From positions 1 through 64,000 of the forward strand of contig JAYSBP010000006.1 of NCBI GenBank assembly GCA_041915365.1: a stretch of 64,000 bases of DNA, given 5' to 3'. Both the position numbers and the translations under genes were made by a program. Shown here piece after piece: positions 25,036-33,135 of this stretch (positions are counted from its first letter, which is position 1; every line of letters starts with the position of its first letter). This DNA is from UBA6016 sp041915365. Its GTDB lineage: Bacteria > Campylobacterota > Campylobacteria > Campylobacterales > UBA6016. Under the pieces are notes generated by a model, which had not been told where the DNA came from, searched no databases, and saw only the letters and a program-made list of their open reading frames with translations.

Positions 25036-25066
25036 TACCAAAAAGTACTATACTAACTAAAAGGTA
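25036..25066. promoter_or_regulatory. Putative HxlR operator between mdaB-like and hxlR genes
   Basis: A 31-bp dyad of form TACC-N4-AGT ... ACT-N4-GGTA lies just before the regulator's start (25074) and 62 bp before the MdaB-like gene. The two half-sites match at all the named bases. HxlR proteins commonly bind inverted repeats in the divergent intergenic region. Confidence 0.55.
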
Positions 25067-25073
25067 ACCTATA

Positions 25074-25427
25074 ATGGCAAAAGAGACTAATTACGGTTGC
25101 GGTTTTGAGCTTACTCTCGAACTTATCGGCGGAAAGTGGAAGGGGCTGATACTATGGTATCTGCACGAACACGGCACGCTCAGAAACGGCGAAATGCTGA
25201 GACTCATCCCATCGATTACTCAAAAGATGTTGACACAACAGCTGAGAGAGATGGAGGACAATGGGCTGGTCGTGAGAAAGATATACGAGCAAGTACCGCC
25301 AAAGGTCGAATACTCGCTAACAAAACACGGTGAGAAGCTAAGGGATATTTTGGGGGCGATGAAGGAGTGGGGGATAGAGTACGCAAAAGATAATAATATT
25401 ACGGTTTGTTGCGGGGCGAAAAAATAA
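25074..25427 (+). CDS. HxlR-family transcriptional regulator
   Basis: A 117-residue winged-helix regulator. Cys10 lies in NYGCGFELTLELIGGKWKGLILWYL, the redox/electrophile-sensing Cys position of HxlR proteins; TQKMLTQQLREMEDNGLV is the recognition helix and YSLTKHGEKLR the wing end. It carries another CC near the C-terminus (VCCGAKK). It is divergent from the MdaB-like/nitroreductase pair and probably represses it until quinone or electrophile stress, as the YodB and HypR relatives do. Confidence 0.92.
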   Translation: MAKETNYGCGFELTLELIGGKWKGLILWYLHEHGTLRNGEMLRLIPSITQKMLTQQLREMEDNGLVVRKIYEQVPPKVEYSLTKHGEKLRDILGAMKEWGIEYAKDNNITVCCGAKK

Positions 25428-25496
25428 TTATCTTGACCGCTGTCAATGCTTTTGCCGTAAATAGCCAATATACTTCGTCCAAAAAAAGGATGAGAG

Positions 25497-25832
25497 ATGA
25501 ACCAAGTAGCGTTTTTCAAAGATACGAGATTTGCCGATAAGCCTCAGATTGACCTGATGATGGATGCCCCACATGGTAAAGAGATACGGATATGTATGCA
25601 AAAAGGCAACGTGATGAAAGAGCACACCGCACCAGGGGCTATCGTGATAATGGTGCTTAGTGGCAATGTAGATATCGGCTCAAAAGAGGGAGATACTAGG
25701 CTGGGCGCAGGGGAGGCTGTGTATTTCGCAGCCAATGTGCCGCACTCGCTTGTGGCGATAGAAGATAGCGTGATACGCCTCAGCCTCTCAAAAAACGATA
25801 GTATCCAGAGGGTAGCTGGATTAGTGATTTAG
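25497..25832 (+). CDS. Cupin-domain protein
   Basis: A 111-residue single-domain cupin. Metal-site motifs are reduced: HTAPGAIVIMVLSGNVDI and GEAVYFAANVPHSLVAIE, with His in both halves. The start ATG has GATGAGAG upstream. Function unknown; small cupins often bind metals or small ligands. It is 70 bp after the HxlR gene, same strand, and its stop lies 12 nt inside the convergent transporter gene's 3' end. Confidence 0.8.
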   Translation: MNQVAFFKDTRFADKPQIDLMMDAPHGKEIRICMQKGNVMKEHTAPGAIVIMVLSGNVDIGSKEGDTRLGAGEAVYFAANVPHSLVAIEDSVIRLSLSKNDSIQRVAGLVI

Positions 25833-27026
25833 CCATTTTACGCTCTTAAATCCATATATCGTTGCGCCGACGTGAAGCAAAAGCAGGGCGGTAAAAAGCT
25901 CTTTTAGCGAGTAGCCGAGGCTAAAGACGAGCATCCCAAATAGTGATGCGACGACCATAAAAAGTGCATTTAAGATGTTGTTGGCGGCGATAGTGCGGCT
26001 CCTACGCTCCACGTCGCTCGCCTTTTGGAGTAGCGAATATAGCGGCACGGTAAAAATTCCACCAAAAAAACTAATCCCGAAAAAATCTACGGCAGAGCGG
26101 ACTATGCCATCCGCAAAAAATGCCAAGTCTGCCAAAAATAGAGCAATCCCCATTGCCCCTATCAGCACAAACTTTAGCTTGATGTCGCCGTGCGATAGTC
26201 TGTCGCAAGCCACGGAGCCCATCCCGATGCCGACCGAAAATATCGCCAAAAACAGAGTAATGACACTTTCGTCCCTGTGCAAATACTCTTTGACATAGAG
26301 CGGAAGCTGTGTAAGGATGATAGCCCCCAAAAACCAAAACCAAGAGATAAAAAGCACCGAAAATACGAGAATACGGCGATTTATTCCATCTCTTATGACA
26401 TCTTTTGTCGCTTTGACGATATTTGGCTCAAATGCTAAAGCTGGATTTGACGCTGGGGCAGAAGGCATATATCGGCTTGCGACATATCCCGCTATCGCCA
26501 CTACGACGAGAAGCGCCGAGACTATGAGAGAGCCATACTCACCAGTGATGGTAGAAGCTCCTAGTAATGTACCAAAAAGTATCGCTATGAACGTGCCGCC
26601 TTCAATGTATGCGTTGCCTCTCATTAGATATTTTGGCGGTAAATACTGTGGAATGACTGCGTATTTGACGGGGCCAAAAAGCGTGGCTTGCACACCAAGT
26701 CCAAAAAGAGCCGCCAAAAGCACCCAGATACTCCCAGCCAAAAGTCCGACACAAGCTATGATGACAATGATGATCTCCAGTATTTTTAGCCTTCTTGCCA
26801 GCATTGCTTTGTCGTGTCGCTCGGCGATGATACCAGCCCACGCACCAAAAACCAAAAACGGCAGTATAAAAAGCCCTGCGGCGAGATTGACAAGAAGTCC
26901 AGAATTATTTGATTGTATGATGCCAAAGGTCACCATCACGAGTATGGCGTTTTTTAGTATATTATCGTTCATTGCACCTAGGAATTGCACGACAAACAGC
27001 GGCAAAAAATTTCTCTTGAGTAACAT
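25821..27026 (-). CDS. MFS transporter, LplT-like
   Basis: A 401-residue, 12-TM major facilitator. The N-terminal FLPLFVVQFLGAMNDNILKNA is the hallmark of the LplT (lysophospholipid flippase) group, and FGAWAGIIAERHDKAML is the loop 2-3 motif. The start is placed at ATG 27026, since the 24 residues before it are unlike the family. In LplT-Aas systems the partner acyltransferase is fused or adjacent; none is here. Lysophospholipid import is therefore a family-based guess. Confidence 0.85.
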   Translation of the reverse strand: MLLKRNFLPLFVVQFLGAMNDNILKNAILVMVTFGIIQSNNSGLLVNLAAGLFILPFLVFGAWAGIIAERHDKAMLARRLKILEIIIVIIACVGLLAGSIWVLLAALFGLGVQATLFGPVKYAVIPQYLPPKYLMRGNAYIEGGTFIAILFGTLLGASTITGEYGSLIVSALLVVVAIAGYVASRYMPSAPASNPALAFEPNIVKATKDVIRDGINRRILVFSVLFISWFWFLGAIILTQLPLYVKEYLHRDESVITLFLAIFSVGIGMGSVACDRLSHGDIKLKFVLIGAMGIALFLADLAFFADGIVRSAVDFFGISFFGGIFTVPLYSLLQKASDVERRSRTIAANNILNALFMVVASLFGMLVFSLGYSLKELFTALLLLHVGATIYGFKSVKWLNH

Positions 27027-27120
27027 TGCTATCTTTTGTGTTGAGGTGGCTTTAGTATCGCAAAAGTTGGTTAAAAAAGTTGTTTTTTGTACAATCAAAC
27101 AAAACTTAAGAGGGCAGAAA

Positions 27121-27690
27121 ATGTCGGAAAAATACAGATGCGGTTGGGTAAAGCTAAGCGATGCGGACTATGTCGCCTATCACGACGAGGAGTGGGGTAA
27201 GCCGCTTCATGATGACAACGCTCTTTTTGAGCTTTTTAGCCTTGAGACCCAGTCGGCTGGGCTTAGCTGGCTGACGGTACTCAAAAAACGGGATGGGTAT
27301 AGAGAGGCTTTTGAAGGGTTCGACATTGTGCGAACGGCGGCATTCGACGGTGACGACGTGGCGAGGATACTTGATAGCGGCCTAGTCATCAAGAGTAAGC
27401 CCAAAATAGAGGCGATAATAAACAATGCAAGATTGTTTTTGGACATCATACGAGAGTACGGCTCTCTGGATGCTTATTTTTGGGGTAAAGTAGGCGGCAA
27501 AACCATCGTCAACAACGTGCAAAACTACCGTGAAGCGGCATGTACCTCGCCCATCTCTGACGAAATCACAAAAGAGCTCAAAAAACGAGGCTTCAAATTC
27601 ATAGGCTCCACCACGATATACGCTTTTATGCAAGCGTGCGGGATGGTGGATGACCATGAGAACGGGTGTTTTTGTAAGGGGCAAAAATGA
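27121..27690 (+). CDS. tag: DNA-3-methyladenine glycosylase I
   Basis: A 189-residue base-excision repair enzyme that removes 3-methyladenine. RCGWV near the start, DEEWGKPLHDD with FELFSLETQSAGLSW, and the zinc-binding residues Cys (residue 6 region), His and the C-terminal CGMVDDHENGCFC are all present. The ATG at 27121 is clear; an open frame running in from 26317 is only the shadow of the opposite gene. The ATGA overlap couples it to the next gene. With ogt this gives the window two alkylation-repair genes. Confidence 0.95.
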   Translation: MSEKYRCGWVKLSDADYVAYHDEEWGKPLHDDNALFELFSLETQSAGLSWLTVLKKRDGYREAFEGFDIVRTAAFDGDDVARILDSGLVIKSKPKIEAIINNARLFLDIIREYGSLDAYFWGKVGGKTIVNNVQNYREAACTSPISDEITKELKKRGFKFIGSTTIYAFMQACGMVDDHENGCFCKGQK

Positions 27691-28073
27691 TACTATCTAA
27701 CATCGGTGCTTTCATAGTTTTTTGCGTTGCCATTTTGCACGCTTACTGGGGTTTTGGCGGGAAGTTTTTGATAGACGAGGCGGTGCCGACAACTGATGAC
27801 GGTATGCCGTTATTTATTCCTAGTAAGTTGGCTACTTTTGCGGTCGTAGCCGTGCTGCTAGTGCTCGCATGGGCGATGGTCTCTGACGGGACGATAGCGA
27901 AGACGATAAGCGCTATTTTTGCCGTTATATTTTTTGTCCGTTTTATCGGAGAATTCAACTATGTCGGTGTATTCAAAAAACACAAAAACACACCGTTTGC
28001 CCACATGGATACGCTTTTTTACTCGCCGCTCTGCCTATTTTTATCACTTTGTGCCGCTTCGGCTGTTTTTTGA
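27687..28073 (+). CDS. DUF3995 membrane protein
   Basis: A 128-residue membrane protein with four helices (about 3-22, 45-66, 72-92 and 105-125). The HAYWGFGGKF segment and FIGEFNYVGVFKKHKNTPFAHMDT are typical of DUF3995. Function unknown. It starts within the tag stop (ATGA), so it is co-translated with tag. Flavin reductase follows 30 bp later. Confidence 0.82.
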   Translation: MILSNIGAFIVFCVAILHAYWGFGGKFLIDEAVPTTDDGMPLFIPSKLATFAVVAVLLVLAWAMVSDGTIAKTISAIFAVIFFVRFIGEFNYVGVFKKHKNTPFAHMDTLFYSPLCLFLSLCAASAVF

Positions 28074-28103
28074 TGCTTTCGCAAATTTTCAACGGAGAAA
28101 AAT

Positions 28104-28676
28104 ATGATTTTTGATTTTGAATCGATGGATGAGACAAAAAAATACAAAATAATGAGTAATACGATTTTCCCAAGACCGATAGCGTGGATAACTACGCAAG
28201 ACGGCGATACCGTAAATCTAGCCCCTTTTAGCTACTTTGCCCCGCTAAGTTCTGAGCCGCCTTTGGTTGTAGTCTCCATCGCAAAAAAAGAGGATTCGGG
28301 TGAGCCAAAGGATACTTTTGCGAATATCCTAAAGCACGGGGTATGCACGATAAATCTAGCCCACGACGAACTCCTAAAACAGCTCATAGAGACAAGCGAG
28401 GAGCTCCCAAAAGAGGTGAGCGAATGTGAAAGATTTGGGATAAATACAAAAATAGTTTTGCCAGATTTCCCGCCGATGGTGGGAGAGGCAAAAGCCGCTT
28501 TGTTTTGTAAATTCGTAAAAACTGTAGAGCTAAACAATAGATATGAGCCTTTGATTCTTGAGGTAAAGCACGTATTTGTGGGCGATGATGTACTGGACGC
28601 AAAAGGACGCATAAATCTTAAAAATATCGGCAGGGTAGGGATGGAATTTTTGGTCGGTTGCAATAGAATAAAGTAG
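28104..28676 (+). CDS. Flavin-reductase-like FMN-binding protein
   Basis: A 190-residue split-barrel flavoprotein. FPRPIAWITTQDGDTVNLAPFSYFAPLSSEPPLVVVS (shown here only in name by its parts PRPIAWITT and NLAPFSYF) is the flavin-binding region of the flavin reductase-like domain, and GVCTINLAHDELL follows. It is probably an FMN/FAD reductase or FMN-dependent oxidoreductase; the electron partner is not shown. The ATG has GGAG upstream. It may share the tag transcript. Confidence 0.87.
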   Translation: MIFDFESMDETKKYKIMSNTIFPRPIAWITTQDGDTVNLAPFSYFAPLSSEPPLVVVSIAKKEDSGEPKDTFANILKHGVCTINLAHDELLKQLIETSEELPKEVSECERFGINTKIVLPDFPPMVGEAKAALFCKFVKTVELNNRYEPLILEVKHVFVGDDVLDAKGRINLKNIGRVGMEFLVGCNRIK

Positions 28677-28757
28677 AAAAATGCAAAAAGTACTTTTTGC
28701 AAGAGCAAAAGATGATAGTAAATTAAAAGATTGAGCGTGACTTTTTGAGGAAGCTAA

Positions 28758-29366
28758 ATGTTTGAGTCTTACAGAGAGTTTATCGGGCGTTACTTGCAGA
28801 TGAACTTTTTGGAGTGGAAGATAATGGAGACAAGGCTCGGTGTCAAGCATTTTGGGGCTGGAGAGACTATATTGGCGCAAGGCGATGTGTGTCGTCAGCT
28901 TTATTTCATGCAAAGCGGGCTTGCTAGGGCTTTTGTCATCGATGAAAGCGGGAAGGATTATACTTGGAGTATTTTTTTTAACGACGAAAAAGCGGATATG
29001 ACAAATCTTTTTGTGACGGATTACGATAGTTTTTTGCATCAAAAAAGCTCATCTTTGCATATCGAGGCTATCGAGGATACCACACTCATAACTCTCGCAT
29101 ACGAGGATATGCAGCTAGTATACGGCAAGCTCAAAAAAGCGGAGCGCTTTGGCAGGCTAATGGCTGAGGCGGCGTATAGTCATCTCCATGCGCAGAGTGT
29201 CTCTAGGCTGACAAAAAGCGCAAAAGAGCGTTTCGAGGAGTTTGCGTTGCATACTCCGCATCTTTTGGAGAAAGTCCCACAGTATCACATAGCTACATTT
29301 TTGGGTATTACTCCACAGCACCTAAGTAGACTAAAAAAAGAGTGTAAAATTAACATTTGTGAATGA
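28758..29366 (+). CDS. Crp/Fnr-family regulator
   Basis: A 202-residue regulator with a cNMP-binding-like beta roll (about 25-115: GAGETILAQGDVCRQLYFMQSG) and a C-terminal helix-turn-helix (VPQYHIATFLGITPQHLSRLKKE, about 175-197). It lacks the four N-terminal Fe-S cysteines of Fnr, so it is not an O2-sensing Fnr proper; cAMP-binding residues are not conserved either. It starts at ATG 28758 with GAGGAA upstream. The ligand is unknown; adjacent flavoprotein genes are possible targets. Confidence 0.88.
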   Translation: MFESYREFIGRYLQMNFLEWKIMETRLGVKHFGAGETILAQGDVCRQLYFMQSGLARAFVIDESGKDYTWSIFFNDEKADMTNLFVTDYDSFLHQKSSSLHIEAIEDTTLITLAYEDMQLVYGKLKKAERFGRLMAEAAYSHLHAQSVSRLTKSAKERFEEFALHTPHLLEKVPQYHIATFLGITPQHLSRLKKECKINICE

Positions 29367-29415
29367 CACTGGTCTTTTGATTTTTGTAAGATTTGTCAAA
29401 AATCAAGGAGTCATC

Positions 29416-29820
29416 ATGCGTAAAACCGCTGTTTTGTTTTTGCTATCCGCTGCATATTTGTTCGGCTTTGATATCGATGTCGAGATAACAAACGTCAAGC
29501 CCTCTTGCAATCTCCTTAAAATCGGGCTCTACAATTCAAAAGAAAATTTCCCCCTAGTTCACAAAGCCTACAAAGCGGCAAATATAGAGACTGCCGCCAA
29601 AAATATCAAATACAAATTTGACAACATTCCGGCCGGTACGTATGCGATAGCTTTATTTTGCGACGAGAACAAAAACGGCAAATTAGATACCGACTTTTTT
29701 GGCGTTCCAAAAGAGGCTTACGGCTTTTCTAACAATCCAAACGTCTTTGGCAAGCCAAGCTTTGCCGATGCATCTTTTGCGCTTGAGCAAAACAAAAAGC
29801 TAAAAATAGAGGTGAAATGA
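29416..29820 (+). CDS. Exported DUF2141 protein
   Basis: A 134-residue protein: signal peptide MRKTAVLFLLSAAYLFG, then the DUF2141 beta-sandwich with GLYNSKENFP, FDNIPAGTYAIALFCDENKNGKLDTDFFGVPKEAYGF (in part) as the diagnostic region. DENKNGKLD looks like a calcium-binding loop. ATG 29416 has AAGGAG 6 nt upstream; the longer frame from 29359 lacks one. Its stop overlaps the desaturase-like gene's start (ATGATGA), so the two are coupled. Confidence 0.87.
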   Translation: MRKTAVLFLLSAAYLFGFDIDVEITNVKPSCNLLKIGLYNSKENFPLVHKAYKAANIETAAKNIKYKFDNIPAGTYAIALFCDENKNGKLDTDFFGVPKEAYGFSNNPNVFGKPSFADASFALEQNKKLKIEVK

Positions 29821-31250
29821 TGAAGAGAGTAGCTATTATCGGCGGCGGTCTAGGCGGGCTATGCGCAGGGGCTTTGCTTGCAAAAGATGGATATGATGTT
29901 ACGCTTTTGGAGCAGCATAACATCGTCGGCGGCTGTGCGACGACCTTTAGACGCAAAGGCGGTTTCGTGTGCGAGGTCGGACTACACGAGATGGATGGGG
30001 TGTATACGAACCAAATGGTAAAAAAGGCGTTTGAGACGCTTGGGGTCTATCAAAACATAGAGTTTGTAAAGCCAAAAGAGTTTTTCAAGGTAAATACCGC
30101 TGAGGGCGATTTCATCATGCCAGACGGCGTGGATGAAGCAAAAGATGCGCTAAAAAATAGGTTTCCTAGTGAGGCAAACGCTATAGATAAATACTTTGAG
30201 ACAATATCCATACTATCTGATAAGATGATAAAAATGGGAGATATGCGGTGGTATCACTACCTTATTTTTCCGTTTTTGTTTGCCGAGGTGCTTAAGTACA
30301 AAGATAAAAGTGTAAGTGATGTTTTGGATTTACTAACCGACGATGAAGAGCTAAAGCTAATCTTGAATACGAATGTGCAGTATTACGGTGACTCTCCTGA
30401 TACGCTTAGCTTTCTTTTACACGCAATCGCCCAAAACTCTTATTATAAAGGAGGAGGATACTTCATCAAAGGCGGAAGCTACAATCTAAGCAAGTATCTC
30501 TCTGACGTCATAGAGCAAAATAACGGCACGGTGATAACCTCGGCAAACGTCATAAAAGCTACAAAAAATCAGCTCATATACGAAAAAAAAGGGCGACAGG
30601 CAATCGTTGACGCCGACATTATCGTCTCAAATATATCGCCGTTTGATACTTACAAGCTATTTGATATCGGCTATTTGGAGAAGAAAAAAATCTCAAAATC
30701 AATCACGACTCTATACATAGGTTTTTCAAAAAACCTAAAATCTGTATACGGCACAGGCGCTTACTCAAATTTTATGCTTGAAGAGCTGTCTAGTTGCGCT
30801 GATTTTGGGGTCAAAAAATCGTTTGTTTTTGTGGATTATTCACAGATTGATTCGGGGTTGGTTGACGATAGCAAGTCTTTTGGCGAGGTGTGCATAATAG
30901 ATGAACTGTCAAAATGGGATGGACTAGGCGACAATGAGTATGAAATTGCCAAAGATAGACTGGCGGAGGATGTCTTTGCAACGCTTGAGAAACACTATCC
31001 AAAAATCAAAGAGCATGTCGAGTTTGTAGAGGTGGCCACCCCAAAAACAATGGAGAGATATATCAAAACACCGATGGGAACGGCGTACGGTTACGAGCCG
31101 ACACCAAAACAGTTTTTTAGACCACTAAAAAGCAAATCCAAAAAGCTAGACAATCTGTATTTTGTGGGGCAGTTTGCCGTGTCGGGCGGGTTTAGTGCAG
31201 CTATAATGTCTGGATATATTTGCCGCAAAGAGATTTCAGGGCTGGGATAA
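29817..31250 (+). CDS. Phytoene-desaturase-like FAD-dependent oxidoreductase
   Basis: A 477-residue FAD protein of the CrtI/CrtISO (amine-oxidase-like) group. The dinucleotide motif is AIIGGGLGGLCAGALLAKDGYDVTLLE (in part, residues 5-31), with NIVGGCATTFRRKGGFVCEVG next, and the C-terminal NLYFVGQFAVSGGFSAAIMSG binds FAD. Family members desaturate or isomerise carotenoids, or saturate retinol. No other carotenoid genes are near, so the substrate may be another lipid. ATG at 29817 or 29820 are both possible. It overlaps the convergent FMN reductase gene by 15 nt. Confidence 0.88.
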   Translation: MMKRVAIIGGGLGGLCAGALLAKDGYDVTLLEQHNIVGGCATTFRRKGGFVCEVGLHEMDGVYTNQMVKKAFETLGVYQNIEFVKPKEFFKVNTAEGDFIMPDGVDEAKDALKNRFPSEANAIDKYFETISILSDKMIKMGDMRWYHYLIFPFLFAEVLKYKDKSVSDVLDLLTDDEELKLILNTNVQYYGDSPDTLSFLLHAIAQNSYYKGGGYFIKGGSYNLSKYLSDVIEQNNGTVITSANVIKATKNQLIYEKKGRQAIVDADIIVSNISPFDTYKLFDIGYLEKKKISKSITTLYIGFSKNLKSVYGTGAYSNFMLEELSSCADFGVKKSFVFVDYSQIDSGLVDDSKSFGEVCIIDELSKWDGLGDNEYEIAKDRLAEDVFATLEKHYPKIKEHVEFVEVATPKTMERYIKTPMGTAYGYEPTPKQFFRPLKSKSKKLDNLYFVGQFAVSGGFSAAIMSGYICRKEISGLG

Positions 31251-31787
31251 AAATCGCAAAGAATTAACCGAATCATTCAGCTGCTCCGCCAGAGCGCTAT
31301 CCGTAATATTACCGTTTTCGTCTATTTTTTTGTTCACTCTGTCGATGCATAGCGGTTTGTCTTGCACGACTTTTGCGCTCAATATACCCAGTAGTTTGGT
31401 AAGTACGGCGTGAGCACTCTCGCCGCCTGCCGCAGATGTAGAGGCGCTGATGACCATTGTCGGCTTGTCCACAAACTCGCCGCTAGAAATGAGCCAATCA
31501 AGCGCATTTTTGAGTGCTCCAGGGATTTCAAAGGCGTATTCAGGGGTAGATATGATGAGCGCATCGACATTTTTTACAGCGGCTCTTAGTGTTCTCACGC
31601 TTTGTGGTGAGGCGTCGTCTTCCAAATCATGTAGGTCAATATCAGGCGAAAATGCTGGAATTGCGGCAAGTTCGTCGTATATTGACGCCTCTATCAAGTT
31701 GGCGGCACAATACTTTGCAATATAATTTATTATTGCAGTGTTGTATGAGCCATGTCTTAGGCTTGCACTTATGAGCAGCAGTTTCAT
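31236..31787 (-). CDS. NADPH-dependent FMN reductase (SsuE/YieF type)
   Basis: A 183-residue flavodoxin-like reductase. LISASLRHGSYNTAI (5-19) binds the flavin phosphate, and ALIISTPEYAFEIPGALKNALDWL (in part, about 75-98) is the PEYN-like signature, with Tyr and Ala in place of the common YN. ISASTSAAGG closes the flavin pocket. It reduces quinones, chromate or flavins. It overlaps the upstream HxlR gene by 4 nt, so regulator and enzyme are one operon. Confidence 0.9.
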   Translation of the reverse strand: MKLLLISASLRHGSYNTAIINYIAKYCAANLIEASIYDELAAIPAFSPDIDLHDLEDDASPQSVRTLRAAVKNVDALIISTPEYAFEIPGALKNALDWLISSGEFVDKPTMVISASTSAAGGESAHAVLTKLLGILSAKVVQDKPLCIDRVNKKIDENGNITDSALAEQLNDSVNSLRFLSQP

Positions 31788-32137
31788 AGTCCATCCTCGT
31801 TTATTTTTGTGCCAAACTCATCGGCATAGCTTTGCGACCATGCGAGTATCTCGTCTATGACCGGTTTTAGCGCTTTGCCGTGAGGGCTTAGCGAATACTC
31901 CACGCGCGGCGGCACCTCGGCGTACACTACTTTGGTGATTAGCCCCAGTTTTTCCAGTTCGCGCAGCTTGATAGTTAGCGTCTTGTTGGTTATCGGCGCC
32001 AGACATGCCAAAAGCTCTTTAAACCGCAGGGTGTTATTGGATAGATACCAAACCACCATAAGCTTTAGCTTGTCATTAAAAATATCAAAAAAAATCTCTG
32101 CTGAAGAACCGTATTGTTTGTCGTTAAAAATTATCAT
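31784..32137 (-). CDS. HxlR-family transcriptional regulator (second)
   Basis: A 117-residue winged-helix protein. KLMVVWYLSNNTLRFKELLACLAPITNKTLTIKLRELEKLGLI (parts) and YSLSPHGKALKPVIDE are standard HxlR. The usual N-terminal sensing Cys is absent (IFFDIFNDKLKLM), unlike the HxlR protein at 25.1 kb; Cys45 in LLACLAP is the only nearby thiol. It is transcribed together with the FMN reductase gene. Its trigger may therefore differ from the other. Confidence 0.9.
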   Translation of the reverse strand: MIIFNDKQYGSSAEIFFDIFNDKLKLMVVWYLSNNTLRFKELLACLAPITNKTLTIKLRELEKLGLITKVVYAEVPPRVEYSLSPHGKALKPVIDEILAWSQSYADEFGTKINEDGL

Positions 32138-32251
32138 GCAGTGATATTATGTGATAGTAACTTTAAATATGCTTAGTTTATTAAAATAAACTATTAGGAG
32201 TTTTTGATTGTTTTTGTGCTAATCTGAGCCAAAAAATAAAAGGTGCTTTTG

Positions 32252-33127
32252 ATGAAAGTATCGCCATTAATAACAGCTCTTGTGTTTTTGGGTTTGTGCG
32301 CGGAGGTGCAAGCCGGGCCTATCCGTGATTTGTTAAAAGGCAAAGCCGATAAGAGTGTATCGTCAAGCTTTAAAAAGCTATCGGACATAGCTTACGGCGG
32401 CGATAAAAAACAAAAAATGGACATATATCTTCCAAATGGGCAAAAAAATGCTCCAATAATGGTGATGGTACACGGCGGGGCTTGGAGTCTTGGTGACAAA
32501 GGCTCTACAAAAGTGGTTGCAAATAAACTCAAAAGATGGGTAAACAAAGGGGCGATATTTATCTCCGTCAACTATAGACTACTTCCCGAAGCCGACCCGC
32601 TAAAACAAGCCGAAGACGTGGCCTCGGCGATGATATATATACAGTTGCACGCAAAGGAGTGGGGTGGTAATCCTGAAAAAATAGTGCTAATGGGGCACTC
32701 TTCCGGTGCTCATCTGGTCTCTTTGGTTTCGGCCGACATCTCAAGATATGATGGGCTAAAGCCGTGGCTTGGGAGCGTATCGCTGGACAGCGCCGCCATG
32801 GATGTAACCAAGGTTATGGGCGCTAAGCATTATCCTTTTTATAATGAGGCGTTTGGATATGAGCGAAGCTACTGGGAGGAGGCCTCGCCGTATCATCGCC
32901 TGAACAAATCGTCTTTGCCTCTACTTATGGTGTGTTCTAGCGTCCGTCCCGATGAGCCTTGCGAAGATGCGAAGCTGATGCAAGAGAGGGCCAAAGAGAT
33001 GTCTGTGATAGCCAAGATACTTCCGGAACCTCTAAGGCATGGCGAAATCAACGATGAGCTGGGACTTGACAATGAATATACGAGAAAGGTTGAGGAGTTT
33101 ATCCGCTCTCTTGGAACTTGGCTATAA
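32252..33127 (+). CDS. Exported alpha/beta hydrolase (HSL/esterase type)
   Basis: A 291-residue esterase-like protein with a signal peptide (MKVSPLITALVFLGLCAEVQA). The oxyanion-hole motif is VHGGAWSLGDKG, the nucleophile elbow GHSSGAH (Ser about 150), and the late Asp/His lie in DEPCEDAKL and LRHGEIN. It belongs to the hormone-sensitive lipase/carboxylesterase group. ATG 32252 is 9 nt from AAAGG; upstream GTG would lengthen it by three residues. The substrate is unknown. It overlaps nothing, but an MFS gene follows in 8 bp. Confidence 0.87.
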   Translation: MKVSPLITALVFLGLCAEVQAGPIRDLLKGKADKSVSSSFKKLSDIAYGGDKKQKMDIYLPNGQKNAPIMVMVHGGAWSLGDKGSTKVVANKLKRWVNKGAIFISVNYRLLPEADPLKQAEDVASAMIYIQLHAKEWGGNPEKIVLMGHSSGAHLVSLVSADISRYDGLKPWLGSVSLDSAAMDVTKVMGAKHYPFYNEAFGYERSYWEEASPYHRLNKSSLPLLMVCSSVRPDEPCEDAKLMQERAKEMSVIAKILPEPLRHGEINDELGLDNEYTRKVEEFIRSLGTWL

Positions 33128-33135
33128 CTGCGCCC

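Noticed and set aside
26317..27120. Open frame in front of tag making a 457-residue protein
   Set aside because: The first ~268 codons are antisense to the LplT-like transporter, with no ribosome site; tag starts at 27121 by homology.
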